Source: Streptococcus sp. NPS 308 | Lineage (GTDB): Bacteria; Bacillota; Bacilli; Lactobacillales; Streptococcaceae | Direction: 5' to 3' | Assembly: GCF_002355895.1 (NCBI RefSeq) | Contig: NZ_AP017652.1 | Span: forward strand, 715,001-779,000 | DNA length: 64,000 bases | Shown: in pieces, positions 54,759 through 64,000 of the stretch | Position numbering within the stretch: position 1 is the first letter of the stretch | Layout of the letters: each line of letters opens with the position of its first letter | Made by a program: the position numbers and the translations under genes | The notes under the pieces: model-generated | Seen by the model: only the letters and a program-made list of their open reading frames with translations | The model's database searches: none | Told to the model about the DNA's origin: nothing

Positions 54759-55127
54759 ATGCACTATAAAAGAGTTGAATTAAAAGTCACAAATCAGGGT
54801 ATCCATGAGCGCAAGATTTTTCAAGGTGTTAAGATTTTCAGTCGTAGTAAGTTGTCCAAAGATCAGAAAAGCATTCTAACACAGAAGCTTTACCTGACTC
54901 CGAAGCAGAATATCGTTTACTATCAGCGAACAGATGTCAACTATGACCAGAACTGGCATCATCATAAGGACTATTATGAATTAGCTTATGGTCAGATGGA
55001 TAGAGAGACGGTTTTTAAGGTTTGCCAAGATTTTGACGAACTAAGCCCTTTTCTGGAAAATGAGCTGCTGGAGAAGCTAAAAGAAAAGCAAATAGCAGGC
55101 AAATTTTTTGAAAAATTAGATATATAA
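54759..55127 (+). CDS. EXLDI-family protein
   Basis: 122 residues, soluble and basic, ending FEKLDI, the hallmark of the EXLDI family. TTGGAGG precedes ATG 54759, and TATAAT lies upstream at 54729. The function is unknown. It is independent of the preceding gene and converges with the acetyltransferase gene. Confidence 0.8.
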   Translation: MHYKRVELKVTNQGIHERKIFQGVKIFSRSKLSKDQKSILTQKLYLTPKQNIVYYQRTDVNYDQNWHHHKDYYELAYGQMDRETVFKVCQDFDELSPFLENELLEKLKEKQIAGKFFEKLDI

Positions 55128-55228
55128 AAATCCGGCTGCTTTGATAAGCAGTCGGATTTCTTCTAGTTTGATAGTGCTTAAACAATACCTTTACTATCAT
55201 GGCATTGGCTACATTAGTATACTGCCAT

Positions 55229-55717
55229 CTATTCATCTGATGAGAGGGATTTTATCATCCAGATATTCATAGCTGGGTGGCCGGCGGCGTTAGAAAGTGG
55301 TTCTTGCAGTGATGTGAAACCATAGTGTTGATAGATGGCTACAGCAGTAGCCAGTTCAGTAGAAGTTTCTAGATAAAGCTGTTCATAACCAGCTAGACGG
55401 GCCTCATGGAATATCCGCTTTATCAACCTACTGGAATAACCTTTGCCACGGCTATTTTTAGTGACATACAGTTTTTGTAATTCAGCAATCTTATCAGACA
55501 CAGGTGCAAAGCCACCACAGCCAACCAGCTGACCTTCATCTTCCAGAATAAAGTAAGCTGCTCTCTCTTGCTGTTGATAATAGTCGGACAAATGATCTAG
55601 ATGAGAATCAAAGTAGACAGTTCCAGGTTTGTCAAGCCCGAATTCTTCAAGACTAGCTCGAATGAGCTGCGCTACAGCTGGATTATCTCTTACTTCCATT
55701 GGCCGTAAGTTCATCAT
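55229..55717 (-). CDS. GNAT-family N-acetyltransferase
   Basis: 162 residues, a whole GNAT fold. The acetyl-CoA loop RGKGYSSRLIKRI lies near residues 96-108, then the LYLETSTELATAVAIYQHYGF segment typical of the C-terminal half. The substrate is unknown. It is directly downstream of gdhA on the same strand (29 bp between), so it may be read through from it. ATG 55714 is an equally possible start. Confidence 0.88.
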   Translation of the reverse strand: MMNLRPMEVRDNPAVAQLIRASLEEFGLDKPGTVYFDSHLDHLSDYYQQQERAAYFILEDEGQLVGCGGFAPVSDKIAELQKLYVTKNSRGKGYSSRLIKRIFHEARLAGYEQLYLETSTELATAVAIYQHYGFTSLQEPLSNAAGHPAMNIWMIKSLSSDE

Positions 55718-55745
55718 TTGTCCTCCGATAGGATGTATCGACTAA

Positions 55746-57119
<1,374 letters not shown>

Positions 57120-57298
57120 TTATTACGTGAGACATTATAGCAGAATTTTTTTTCAGTGTAAAGAAAAAAACGGAAATTTTCTAAAAATTCTCTCAATTTA
57201 CAAAACCGAACGTTTTATATTGAAATTAGTTTCTCAAAGAGAAAATCTGAAAGTATGGTATAATATTAGAAATAAAAGGAATCTGGAGGATTAGAATC

Positions 57299-58234
57299 AT
57301 GGTATCAACAAAAACTCAAATTGCTGGTTTTGAGTTTGACAATTGCTTGATGAATGCGGCGGGTGTTGCTTGTATGACGATAGAAGAGCTTGAAGGGGTT
57401 AAAAACTCAGCAGCAGGTACTTTTGTCACGAAGACAGCGACCTTGGACTTTCGTCAGGGCAATCCTGAACCTCGTTATCAAGATGTTCCACTTGGTTCCA
57501 TCAACTCTATGGGCTTGCCAAATAATGGTTTAGACTATTATCTGGACTATCTTTTGGACCTGCAGGAAAAAGAACCAAACCGTACTTTCTTCCTTTCCCT
57601 AGTCGGTATGTCTCCAGAGGAAACGCATACCATCTTGAAAAAAGTCCAAGAGAGTGAGTTTAAAGGATTGACTGAGCTCAATCTCTCTTGTCCAAATGTT
57701 CCAGGGAAGCCTCAGATTGCTTATGATTTCGAGACAACAGACCGTATCTTGTCTGAAGTATTTGCCTACTTTACCAAACCTCTTGGAATCAAGCTCCCAC
57801 CTTATTTTGATATTGTGCACTTTGACCAAGCAGCAGCTATTTTCAACAAGTATCCACTCAAGTTTGTCAACTGTGTCAACTCTATCGGAAATGGCCTTTA
57901 TATTGAAGAAGAGTCGGTCGTGATTCGTCCTAAAAATGGTTTCGGTGGAATTGGTGGAGAATATATCAAACCAACCGCTCTTGCTAATGTGCACGCCTTC
58001 TACCAACGTCTCAATCCTCAAATCCAAATCATCGGAACAGGTGGCGTTCTGAACGGTCGTGATGCCTTTGAACACATCCTCTGTGGAGCCAGTATGGTAC
58101 AGGTGGGAACCACCCTTCACAAGGAAGGCGTTGGTGCTTTTGAGCGCATTACCAATGAACTAAAAGCAATCATGATGGAAAAAGGGTACGAAAACCTAGA
58201 AGATTTCCGCGGGAAATTGCGCTATATTGATTAA
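57299..58234 (+). CDS. pyrDA: Dihydroorotate dehydrogenase A, fumarate-type
   Basis: 311 residues, class 1A length. It oxidises dihydroorotate to orotate in pyrimidine synthesis, using FMN and fumarate in the cytosol. Active-site Cys is in [12 protein letters not shown] (about residue 130), and the FMN/phosphate part is in [21 protein letters not shown]. The ribosome site TGGAGG precedes ATG 57299, and TATAAT lies near 57259. Followed closely by holA. Confidence 0.95.
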   Translation: MVSTKTQIAGFEFDNCLMNAAGVACMTIEELEGVKNSAAGTFVTKTATLDFRQGNPEPRYQDVPLGSINSMGLPNNGLDYYLDYLLDLQEKEPNRTFFLSLVGMSPEETHTILKKVQESEFKGLTELNLSCPNVPGKPQIAYDFETTDRILSEVFAYFTKPLGIKLPPYFDIVHFDQAAAIFNKYPLKFVNCVNSIGNGLYIEEESVVIRPKNGFGGIGGEYIKPTALANVHAFYQRLNPQIQIIGTGGVLNGRDAFEHILCGASMVQVGTTLHKEGVGAFERITNELKAIMMEKGYENLEDFRGKLRYID

Positions 58235-58267
58235 ATGAAATAGAAAAACAAGAAGAAAGGAGAGAAG

Positions 58268-59305
58268 ATGCTAGCCATAGAAGAAAGTCAAAATTTGTCT
58301 TTATCAAACTTATCTAGCCTGACCTTATTTACAGGTTCGGACCAAGGTCAGTTTGAAGTTATGAAAGATCAGGTGCTGAGACAGATTGGCTATGATCCAG
58401 CCGACCTCAATTTTGCCTACTTTGACATGAAAGAAGTAGCCTATAAGGATTTAGAGCTGGAGCTGGTCAGTCTCCCTTTCTTTGCAGATGAGAAAATCGT
58501 GATATTAGACCATTTTGTCGATATTACAACAGCCAAGAAACGGTTTTTAACAGATGATGAACTCAAGTCATTTGAGGAATACCTTGACAATCCTTCACCG
58601 ACAACCAAGTTATTAATTTTTGCAGAAGGAAAACTGGATAGCAAGAGACGATTGGTCAAACTGCTCAAGCGTGATGCCAAGGTTTTTGATGCAGTAGAAG
58701 CCAAAGAACAAGAATTGCGCCAGTATTTCCAAAAATGGAGCCAGACACACGGTCTGCAGTTTGTGGGGCAATCTTTTGAAAATCTACTTATCAAATCTGG
58801 TTTTCAGTTTAGCGAAATCCAGAAAAACCTCCTTTTTTTACAGTCTTATAAATCTGACGGGGTGATTGAGGAGAAGGACATTGTCGAAGCTATTCCAAAG
58901 ACCCTGCAGGACAATATTTTTGATTTGACTCAGTTTATATTAGCTAAGAAGATTGATCAGGCCCGTGACTTAGTTAGAGACTTGACCCTGCAAGGGGAAG
59001 ACGAAATCAAACTCATAGCTGTCATGTTAGGACAATTTCGGACTTTTACTCAAGTGAAAATCTTATCAGAGGCTGGTCAAACTGAATCGCAGATTGTAAG
59101 CAGTCTGGGTACTTATTTGGGACGCAATCCTAATCCTTATCAAATCAAGTTCGCATTAAGAGATTCGAGAGGGATTTCCTTGGCTTTTCTCAAGCGAGCG
59201 ATTTCTTATTTGATTGAAACAGACTACCAGATTAAGACAGGTGTCTATGAAAAAAGTTACTTGTTTGAAAAGGCACTCTTGCGGATTGCGACAGAGGCAA
59301 ATTGA
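58268..59305 (+). CDS. holA: DNA polymerase III delta subunit
   Basis: 345 residues, the expected length for the clamp-loader delta subunit, which opens the beta clamp. It starts with a Gly/Phe turn (LTLFTGSDQGQFEVMKDQVL) and has the AAA-like fold without a P-loop, with the conserved FAEGKLDSKRRLVKLL and IPKTLQDNIFDLTQFI phrases. AAAGGAGAG precedes ATG 58268. It is 33 bp from pyrDA and 69 bp before sodA. Confidence 0.93.
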   Translation: MLAIEESQNLSLSNLSSLTLFTGSDQGQFEVMKDQVLRQIGYDPADLNFAYFDMKEVAYKDLELELVSLPFFADEKIVILDHFVDITTAKKRFLTDDELKSFEEYLDNPSPTTKLLIFAEGKLDSKRRLVKLLKRDAKVFDAVEAKEQELRQYFQKWSQTHGLQFVGQSFENLLIKSGFQFSEIQKNLLFLQSYKSDGVIEEKDIVEAIPKTLQDNIFDLTQFILAKKIDQARDLVRDLTLQGEDEIKLIAVMLGQFRTFTQVKILSEAGQTESQIVSSLGTYLGRNPNPYQIKFALRDSRGISLAFLKRAISYLIETDYQIKTGVYEKSYLFEKALLRIATEAN

Positions 59306-59374
59306 GCAAAAAACTTGAAAAAAGAGGATGATTGCGTTATCATTTTCTTATAGAAAGAAAAAGAGGTATTACAG

Positions 59375-59980
59375 ATGGCTATTATCTTACCAGATCTTCC
59401 ATACGCTTACGATGCATTGGAACCATATATTGATGCTGAAACAATGCACTTGCACCATGACAAGCACCATCAAACTTATGTCAACAATGCCAATGCTGCT
59501 CTTGAAAAACACCCTGAAATCGGTGAAGACCTTGAAGCTTTGCTTGCTGATGTAGAATCTATCCCAGCTGATATCCGCCAAGCACTTATCAACAATGGTG
59601 GTGGACACTTGAACCACGCTCTTTTCTGGGAATTGATGACTCCTGAGAAAACTGCTCCATCAGCAGAACTTGCAGCAGCAATTGATGCAACATTTGGTTC
59701 ATTTGAAGAGTTCCAAGCAGCCTTTACAGCAGCAGCTACAACTCGATTTGGTTCTGGCTGGGCATGGTTGGTTGTCAACAAAGAAGGGAAGCTTGAAGTG
59801 ACTTCAACAGCAAACCAAGACACCCCAATCTCAGAAGGCAAAAAACCAATCTTGGGCTTGGATGTTTGGGAACATGCTTACTACGTGAAATACCGCAACG
59901 TGCGTCCTGACTACATCAAAGCTTTCTTCTCAGTGATTAACTGGAACAAAGTAGACGAGCTTTACGCAGCAGCTAAATAA
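59375..59980 (+). CDS. sodA: Manganese superoxide dismutase
   Basis: 201 residues. Metal ligands: His in [10 protein letters not shown] (about 27), His in [11 protein letters not shown] (about 81), and Asp and His in [11 protein letters not shown] (about 163 and 167). GSGWAWLVV near 122 is a family mark. It removes superoxide in the cytosol. The ribosome site AAGAGG precedes ATG 59375. Independent promoter likely. Confidence 0.96.
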   Translation: MAIILPDLPYAYDALEPYIDAETMHLHHDKHHQTYVNNANAALEKHPEIGEDLEALLADVESIPADIRQALINNGGGHLNHALFWELMTPEKTAPSAELAAAIDATFGSFEEFQAAFTAAATTRFGSGWAWLVVNKEGKLEVTSTANQDTPISEGKKPILGLDVWEHAYYVKYRNVRPDYIKAFFSVINWNKVDELYAAAK

Positions 59981-60014
59981 TAAAATATGGAGGGAAGAAT
60001 TGTTCTTCTCTTTT

Positions 60015-60060
60015 TAAGGTTATAAAGCAGAAGTCTGACAGAATCGTCAGACTTTTTTCA
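60015..60060 (+). terminator. Terminator of sodA
   Basis: AAGTCTGACAG / CTGTCAGACTT-type hairpin (AGTCTGAC at about 60032 with GTCAGACT at 60046) followed by TTTTT. Confidence 0.65.
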
Positions 60061-60135
60061 TTTTCAGGATATTCGTGCCAACTTGTAGAAAATATGGTAA
60101 AATAGAGTGTTAAGTAATCGTGGAAAAGGAAGACT

Positions 60136-60666
60136 ATGCGTAAAGAAATTGCACCTGAATTATACAATTATAACAAGTTTCCTGGCCCAGAATTTCAGGT
60201 AAATGGGGATAAGGTTGAGACTGAAGGGATTGCTTTTACCTTGGTTGAAAATATCAAGGAGGCTTTCGATGTGACCGTCTTTAATCAGCGCTTTTCAGAA
60301 GTGTTGACCAAATTTGATTATGTCGTGGGGGACTGGAGCAATGAACAGCTTCGCCTTCGCGGTTTTTACAAAGACGAACGTACTGAGGAAAAAATTGAAA
60401 AAATCAGTCGCTTACAAGATTATCTTTTGGAGTACTGTAGTTATGGTTGTGCTTATTTTGTCTTAGAAAATCAAGCACCTAAGCGTGCGTCATTTGACAA
60501 GAAAATGCGTAAAAAGGAAGAGGAAAACCTTCCTAGAAGAGGAAAGAAACCTTCGCAAAACAAGAGAAAGCCAAATGCGGATAAGAGAAATAGACGTCGT
60601 CATAAGGACCAAAAGTCTCAGAAAGAGGACAAGGGACAGCGCCATTTTGTCATTCGTCAGAAATAG
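60136..60666 (+). CDS. YutD-like (DUF1027) protein
   Basis: 176 residues. The conserved YutD-like domain is residues 1-115 (NKFPGPEF, FDYVVGDWSNEQLRLRGF, YLLEYCSYGCAYFVLEN), then a very basic, low-complexity tail (RRGKKPSQNKRKPN...), probably nucleic-acid binding. The function is unknown. It is 20 bp before rlmN, and the pairing is conserved in streptococci. Confidence 0.88.
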   Translation: MRKEIAPELYNYNKFPGPEFQVNGDKVETEGIAFTLVENIKEAFDVTVFNQRFSEVLTKFDYVVGDWSNEQLRLRGFYKDERTEEKIEKISRLQDYLLEYCSYGCAYFVLENQAPKRASFDKKMRKKEEENLPRRGKKPSQNKRKPNADKRNRRRHKDQKSQKEDKGQRHFVIRQK

Positions 60667-60686
60667 ATAGAGAATAAGGAGAAGAG

Positions 60687-61772
60687 ATGAAACCGTCTAT
60701 TTATAGTTTAACACGTCAAGCCATGCAAGAATGGGTATTAGAACAAGGAGAAAAGAAATTCCGAGCAGATCAGATCTGGGAATGGCTCTACCGTAAACGT
60801 GTCCAGTCATTTGAAGAAATGACCAACCTTTCCAAGGGTTTGATTGCCAAGCTCAATGAGCAGTTTGTCGTAAATCCTTTGAAACAACGAATTGTACAAG
60901 AGTCAGCTGACGGTACTGTTAAGTATCTTTTTGAGTTGCCAGATGGCATGTTGATTGAGACTGTGTTGATGCGTCAACACTACGGTTTGTCAGTCTGTGT
61001 GACCACTCAGGTCGGTTGTAATATCGGTTGTACCTTCTGTGCATCAGGTTTGATTAAGAAGCAACGTGACCTTAATAACGGTGAAATCGTAGCGCAGATC
61101 ATGCTGGTTCAGAAATACTTTGATGAGCGTGGTCAGGACGAGCGTGTCAGTCATATCGTAGTCATGGGAATTGGAGAACCATTTGATAACTACAACAATG
61201 TGTTGAATTTCGTCCGTACCATCAATGATGACAAGGGGATGGCAATCGGTGCTCGTCACATCACGGTTTCAACCTCAGGTTTGGCCCATAAAATTCGTGA
61301 CTTTGCTAATGAAGGCGTACAGGTTAATCTCGCTGTTTCCCTTCACGCACCAAACAATGATCTTCGTTCAAGCATCATGAAAATTAACCGTGCCTTTCCG
61401 ATTGAAAAACTCTTTGCTGCTATTGAGTACTATATCGAAACAACCAATCGCCGTGTGACCTTTGAGTATATCATGCTCAATGAAGTCAACGACGGTGTTG
61501 AACAAGCCTTGGAGCTGGCGGAATTGCTCAAGAACATCAAGAAATTGTCTTATGTAAACTTGATTCCCTATAACCCAGTTAGTGAACATGACCAATATAG
61601 CCGTAGTCCTAAAGAGCGCGTAATGGCCTTCTACGATACCCTCAAGAAAAAAGGTGTCAACTGTGTTGTTCGTCAGGAACATGGTACAGATATTGATGCA
61701 GCTTGTGGACAATTGCGCTCCAATACAATGAAACGTGACCGCCAGAAGGCAGTTGCAGCGGTAAATCCATAA
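60687..61772 (+). CDS. rlmN: 23S rRNA/tRNA adenine-C2 methyltransferase
   Basis: 361 residues. A radical-SAM enzyme that methylates A2503 of 23S rRNA and A37 of some tRNAs. The iron-sulfur motif is CNIGCTFC near residue 112 (CxxxCxxC), the SAM-contact motif GIGEPF near 161, and the methyl-carrying C-terminal Cys is in DAACGQL near 343. AAGGAGAAGAG precedes ATG 60687. It is followed by the vanZ-like gene after 1 bp. Confidence 0.96.
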   Translation: MKPSIYSLTRQAMQEWVLEQGEKKFRADQIWEWLYRKRVQSFEEMTNLSKGLIAKLNEQFVVNPLKQRIVQESADGTVKYLFELPDGMLIETVLMRQHYGLSVCVTTQVGCNIGCTFCASGLIKKQRDLNNGEIVAQIMLVQKYFDERGQDERVSHIVVMGIGEPFDNYNNVLNFVRTINDDKGMAIGARHITVSTSGLAHKIRDFANEGVQVNLAVSLHAPNNDLRSSIMKINRAFPIEKLFAAIEYYIETTNRRVTFEYIMLNEVNDGVEQALELAELLKNIKKLSYVNLIPYNPVSEHDQYSRSPKERVMAFYDTLKKKGVNCVVRQEHGTDIDAACGQLRSNTMKRDRQKAVAAVNP

Positions 61773-61773
61773 A

Positions 61774-62262
61774 ATGACTAAAAAAAGAGAATTAATCTTA
61801 AGGTTGGGAGTGGCTATTTACAGTCTTTGCATTGTCTGTTTTTGTTTTACCCCCCAGCCTCAACTTCCTACAGGAGTGGAAACTCCAGGTATTCAAACTT
61901 TTGGACGCCTGGTTTTTCTTTTAACTCCCTTAAACTCCCTTTGGAATCTGGGTGAAGTGACTAGTTTGGGACAAGTCCTTTGGATCTTTTTGCAGAACAT
62001 TTTAAATGTCTTCTTGCTCTTCCCGCTGGTATTTCAACTGCTCTACCTCTATCCAAACTTGCGGCAAACTAAAAAAATCATCCTTCTCAGTTTTTTACTG
62101 AGTCTAGGAATTGAGTGTACGCAACTAGTCTTAGACTTTTTCTTTGATTTTAATCGGGTCTTTGAGATTGATGATTTGTGGACCAATACCTTGGGTGGCT
62201 ATCTAGCTTGGGTTCTCTACAGAAAATTAAATGTAACTAAACTTACAAAGGAATTAAAATGA
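61774..62262 (+). CDS. VanZ-family membrane protein
   Basis: 162 residues with four membrane segments. It contains the VanZ-like NVFLLFPLVFQL segment and GIECTQLVLDFF...FEIDDLWTNTLGGYLAW at the end. In enterococci VanZ gives low-level teicoplanin resistance; in streptococci the role is unclear. It is 1 bp after rlmN and overlaps the ABC-F gene by 4 bp. Confidence 0.9.
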   Translation: MTKKRELILRLGVAIYSLCIVCFCFTPQPQLPTGVETPGIQTFGRLVFLLTPLNSLWNLGEVTSLGQVLWIFLQNILNVFLLFPLVFQLLYLYPNLRQTKKIILLSFLLSLGIECTQLVLDFFFDFNRVFEIDDLWTNTLGGYLAWVLYRKLNVTKLTKELK

Positions 62263-63800
62263 GTATTTTAGAAGTTAAAAATTTAAGTCACGGTTTTGGT
62301 GACCGTGCAATTTTTGAAGATGTCTCCTTCCGTCTCCTCAAGGGAGAACACATCGGTCTTGTCGGTGCCAACGGTGAAGGAAAATCAACCTTTATGAGTA
62401 TCGTGACTGGTAAGATGTTACCAGATGAAGGAAAGGTGGAGTGGTCTAAGTATGTGACTGCTGGCTATCTAGACCAGCACGCTGTGCTAAAAGAAGGTCA
62501 AACTGTGCGCGATGTTTTGCGGACAGCCTTTGATGAGCTTTTTAAAGCAGAAGTTCGTATCAATGAACTCTATATGGAGATGGCAGAAGAGGGCGCAGAT
62601 ATCGATGCGCTGATGGAAGAAGTTGGCGAACTCCAAGACCGTTTGGAGAGTCGTGATTTTTATACTTTAGATGCCAAGATTGATGAAGTGGCGCGTGCCC
62701 TCGGTGTCATGGACTATGGTATGGATACAGACGTAACAGCCTTGTCAGGTGGACAAAGAACCAAGGTGCTTTTGGCTAAACTCCTCCTTGAAAAACCAGA
62801 TATTTTGTTGCTTGACGAGCCAACCAACTACTTGGATGCTGAGCATATTGACTGGCTCAAGCGTTATCTCCAAAACTATGAGAATGCCTTTGTCTTGATT
62901 TCTCACGATATTCCTTTCCTGAATGATGTTATCAATATCGTATATCACGTTGAAAATCAACAGCTAACGCGCTACTCTGGAGATTACTACCAATTCCAAG
63001 AAGTTTATGCTATGAAGAAATCTCAACTGGAGGCAGCCTACGAACGCCAACAGAAAGAAATTGCAGACCTCAAGGATTTCGTGGCTCGAAACAAAGCCCG
63101 TGTTGCAACACGAAACATGGCCATGTCTCGTCAGAAGAAATTGGATAAGATGGATATTATCGAGTTGCAAAGTGAGAAGCCAAAACCATCCTTTGATTTC
63201 AAACCAGCTCGTACACCTGGGCGCTTTATCTTCCAAGCCAAGGACTTGCAGATTGGTTATGACCGTCCACTTACCAAGCCATTAAACCTCACCTTTGAAC
63301 GCAATCAAAAGGTTGCCATTATTGGGGCAAATGGTATCGGGAAAACAACCCTCTTGAAGTCTCTCTTGGGCATTATCCCCCCCATTGCTGGAGAAGTTGA
63401 ACGCGGTGATTACCTAGAACTTGGTTATTTTGAGCAAGAAGTAGAAGGTGGCAATCGCCAGACTCCTCTAGAAGCGGTCTGGAACGCCTTTCCAGCACTC
63501 AATCAAGCAGAAGTTCGTGCGGCACTTGCTCGTTGTGGTTTGACGACCAAGCACATTGAAAGTCAGATTCAGGTCTTGTCAGGTGGGGAACAGGCCAAGG
63601 TGCGTTTCTGTCTCTTGATGAACCGTGAAAACAACGTTTTAGTATTGGACGAGCCGACCAACCACTTGGATGTAGATGCCAAGGATGAACTCAAACGGGC
63701 GCTTAAAGAATACAAAGGAAGCATTCTTATGGTTTGCCACGAACCAGACTTTTATGAAGGCTGGATGGACCAAATATGGGACTTTAACAAGCTAACTTAA
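62259..63800 (+). CDS. ABC-F family ATPase
   Basis: 513 residues, two ABC domains in one chain and no membrane part. P-loops GANGEGKST near residue 36 and GANGIGKTT near 353; signatures LSGGQRTK and LSGGEQAK; Walker B LLLDEPTNYLD and LVLDEPTNHLD. The linker between is helical and charged. ABC-F proteins act on ribosomes as translation factors or protect against ribosome-targeting antibiotics. This one looks like the YkpA/YbiT-type housekeeping member. It overlaps the vanZ-like gene by 4 bp. Confidence 0.93.
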   Translation: MSILEVKNLSHGFGDRAIFEDVSFRLLKGEHIGLVGANGEGKSTFMSIVTGKMLPDEGKVEWSKYVTAGYLDQHAVLKEGQTVRDVLRTAFDELFKAEVRINELYMEMAEEGADIDALMEEVGELQDRLESRDFYTLDAKIDEVARALGVMDYGMDTDVTALSGGQRTKVLLAKLLLEKPDILLLDEPTNYLDAEHIDWLKRYLQNYENAFVLISHDIPFLNDVINIVYHVENQQLTRYSGDYYQFQEVYAMKKSQLEAAYERQQKEIADLKDFVARNKARVATRNMAMSRQKKLDKMDIIELQSEKPKPSFDFKPARTPGRFIFQAKDLQIGYDRPLTKPLNLTFERNQKVAIIGANGIGKTTLLKSLLGIIPPIAGEVERGDYLELGYFEQEVEGGNRQTPLEAVWNAFPALNQAEVRAALARCGLTTKHIESQIQVLSGGEQAKVRFCLLMNRENNVLVLDEPTNHLDVDAKDELKRALKEYKGSILMVCHEPDFYEGWMDQIWDFNKLT

Positions 63801-63810
63801 AGGCGCTAAA

Positions 63811-63839
63811 AAGCCAAGTCGAAATGACTTGGCTTTTTT
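63811..63839 (+). terminator. Terminator of the ABC-F gene
   Basis: AAGCCAAGTC / GACTTGGCTT stem followed by T6. Confidence 0.8.
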
Positions 63840-63841
63840 GA

Positions 63842-64000
63842 CTAGTAATTTAAAAAGCTTTCAACTTCAGATTTCTCAATTTCTTTACCGTAGTGGCAAA
63901 TCGGACAAGAAACGAAATAACTTTTACCATAAGGGAAAAGTGGAATCCAGTAGAGGGTGAACTTGCGTCCAGTTTCTACAATCTCCCAAGTGTCAACATT
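63842..64000 (-). CDS. Zinc-ribbon protein, 5' end outside the window
   Basis: The reverse strand reads, up to a TAG at 63842-63844, the C-terminal 52 residues of a small zinc-ribbon protein: WIPLFPYGKSYFVSCPICHYGKE. It has one visible CPIC knuckle; the other should lie beyond the window edge. It is convergent with the ABC-F gene. The function is unknown. Confidence 0.7.
   Translation of the reverse strand, partial: NVDTWEIVETGRKFTLYWIPLFPYGKSYFVSCPICHYGKEIEKSEVESFLNY

Noticed and set aside
59387-59841. Antisense frames in sodA
   Set aside because: sodA is complete with all metal ligands; these have no ribosome site.

Overview
The window looks like the chromosome of a mitis-group streptococcus (Streptococcus mitis, pseudopneumoniae or pneumoniae). 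The supports are a choline-binding surface protein with pneumococcal-type repeats, a pezAT toxin-antitoxin pair, a PhrA pheromone ending in the pneumococcal sequence SNGLDVGKAD, pneumococcal-type insertion sequences, and a low-GC housekeeping block (gdhA, pyrDA, holA, sodA, yutD-like, rlmN, vanZ-like, ABC-F). About 53.5 kb of the window is the right part of a Tn5252-like integrative and conjugative element (ICE). Its left end lies outside the window. Its integrase lies at 52310-53497, and ordinary chromosome follows from about 53.7 kb.

Layout. 1-4450: the end of the conjugation module (VirB4-type ATPase, then a large membrane-anchored peptidoglycan hydrolase). 4495-8120: an ISL3-family composite insertion with an exact 8-bp target duplication, carrying an intact transposase, a DUF4230-type protein and debris of gltD and a leucine-rich-repeat gene. 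8104-8893: a toxin-antitoxin-like pair whose GNAT-type toxin is broken by nonsense codons. 9354-19786: ICE maintenance genes (calcium-motif protein, 2079-residue methylase-helicase, VirB8-like protein, Toprim primase and small proteins). 19854-21100: pezAT. 21345-24170: an Rgg regulator, a partial second rgg, an SHP pheromone gene and an MFS exporter. 24175-24793: an IS630 remnant.

25041-34932 is a defence and surface cargo region. It holds a tyrosine recombinase, a convergent Thoeris pair (thsB and thsA) bounded by perfect 29-bp inverted repeats, a CbpF-like choline-binding protein, and a Gabija-like pair (OLD-family nuclease plus a short UvrD-type helicase) followed closely by an unknown membrane protein. 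35080-37823 is the mobilisation module (oriT-like palindromes, two MobC-like proteins, relaxase).

37938-49555 holds two bacteriocin islands built on the same plan: relaxase 3' end, TprA-type RRNPP regulator, Phr-type peptide, secreted bacteriocin-like peptide, ABC exporter. The first island has a new Phr-like peptide and an unassigned 43-residue peptide. The second has canonical tprA/phrA and a lactococcin-972-type cluster. An ISL3 remnant and a decayed relaxase tail join the two. 50098-53497 is the integration module (sigma-like regulator, HTH repressor, DUF3173-type protein, integrase). It contains two diverged copies of a roughly 220-bp non-coding element with compensatory base changes in its predicted stems.

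How the genes fit together: conjugation and mobilisation genes move the element. Two peptide quorum systems (Rgg/SHP and TprA/PhrA) probably time export and bacteriocin production. PezAT stabilises the element. Thoeris and the Gabija-like genes offer phage defence, and the inverted repeats beside a recombinase suggest that the Thoeris pair may be invertible.
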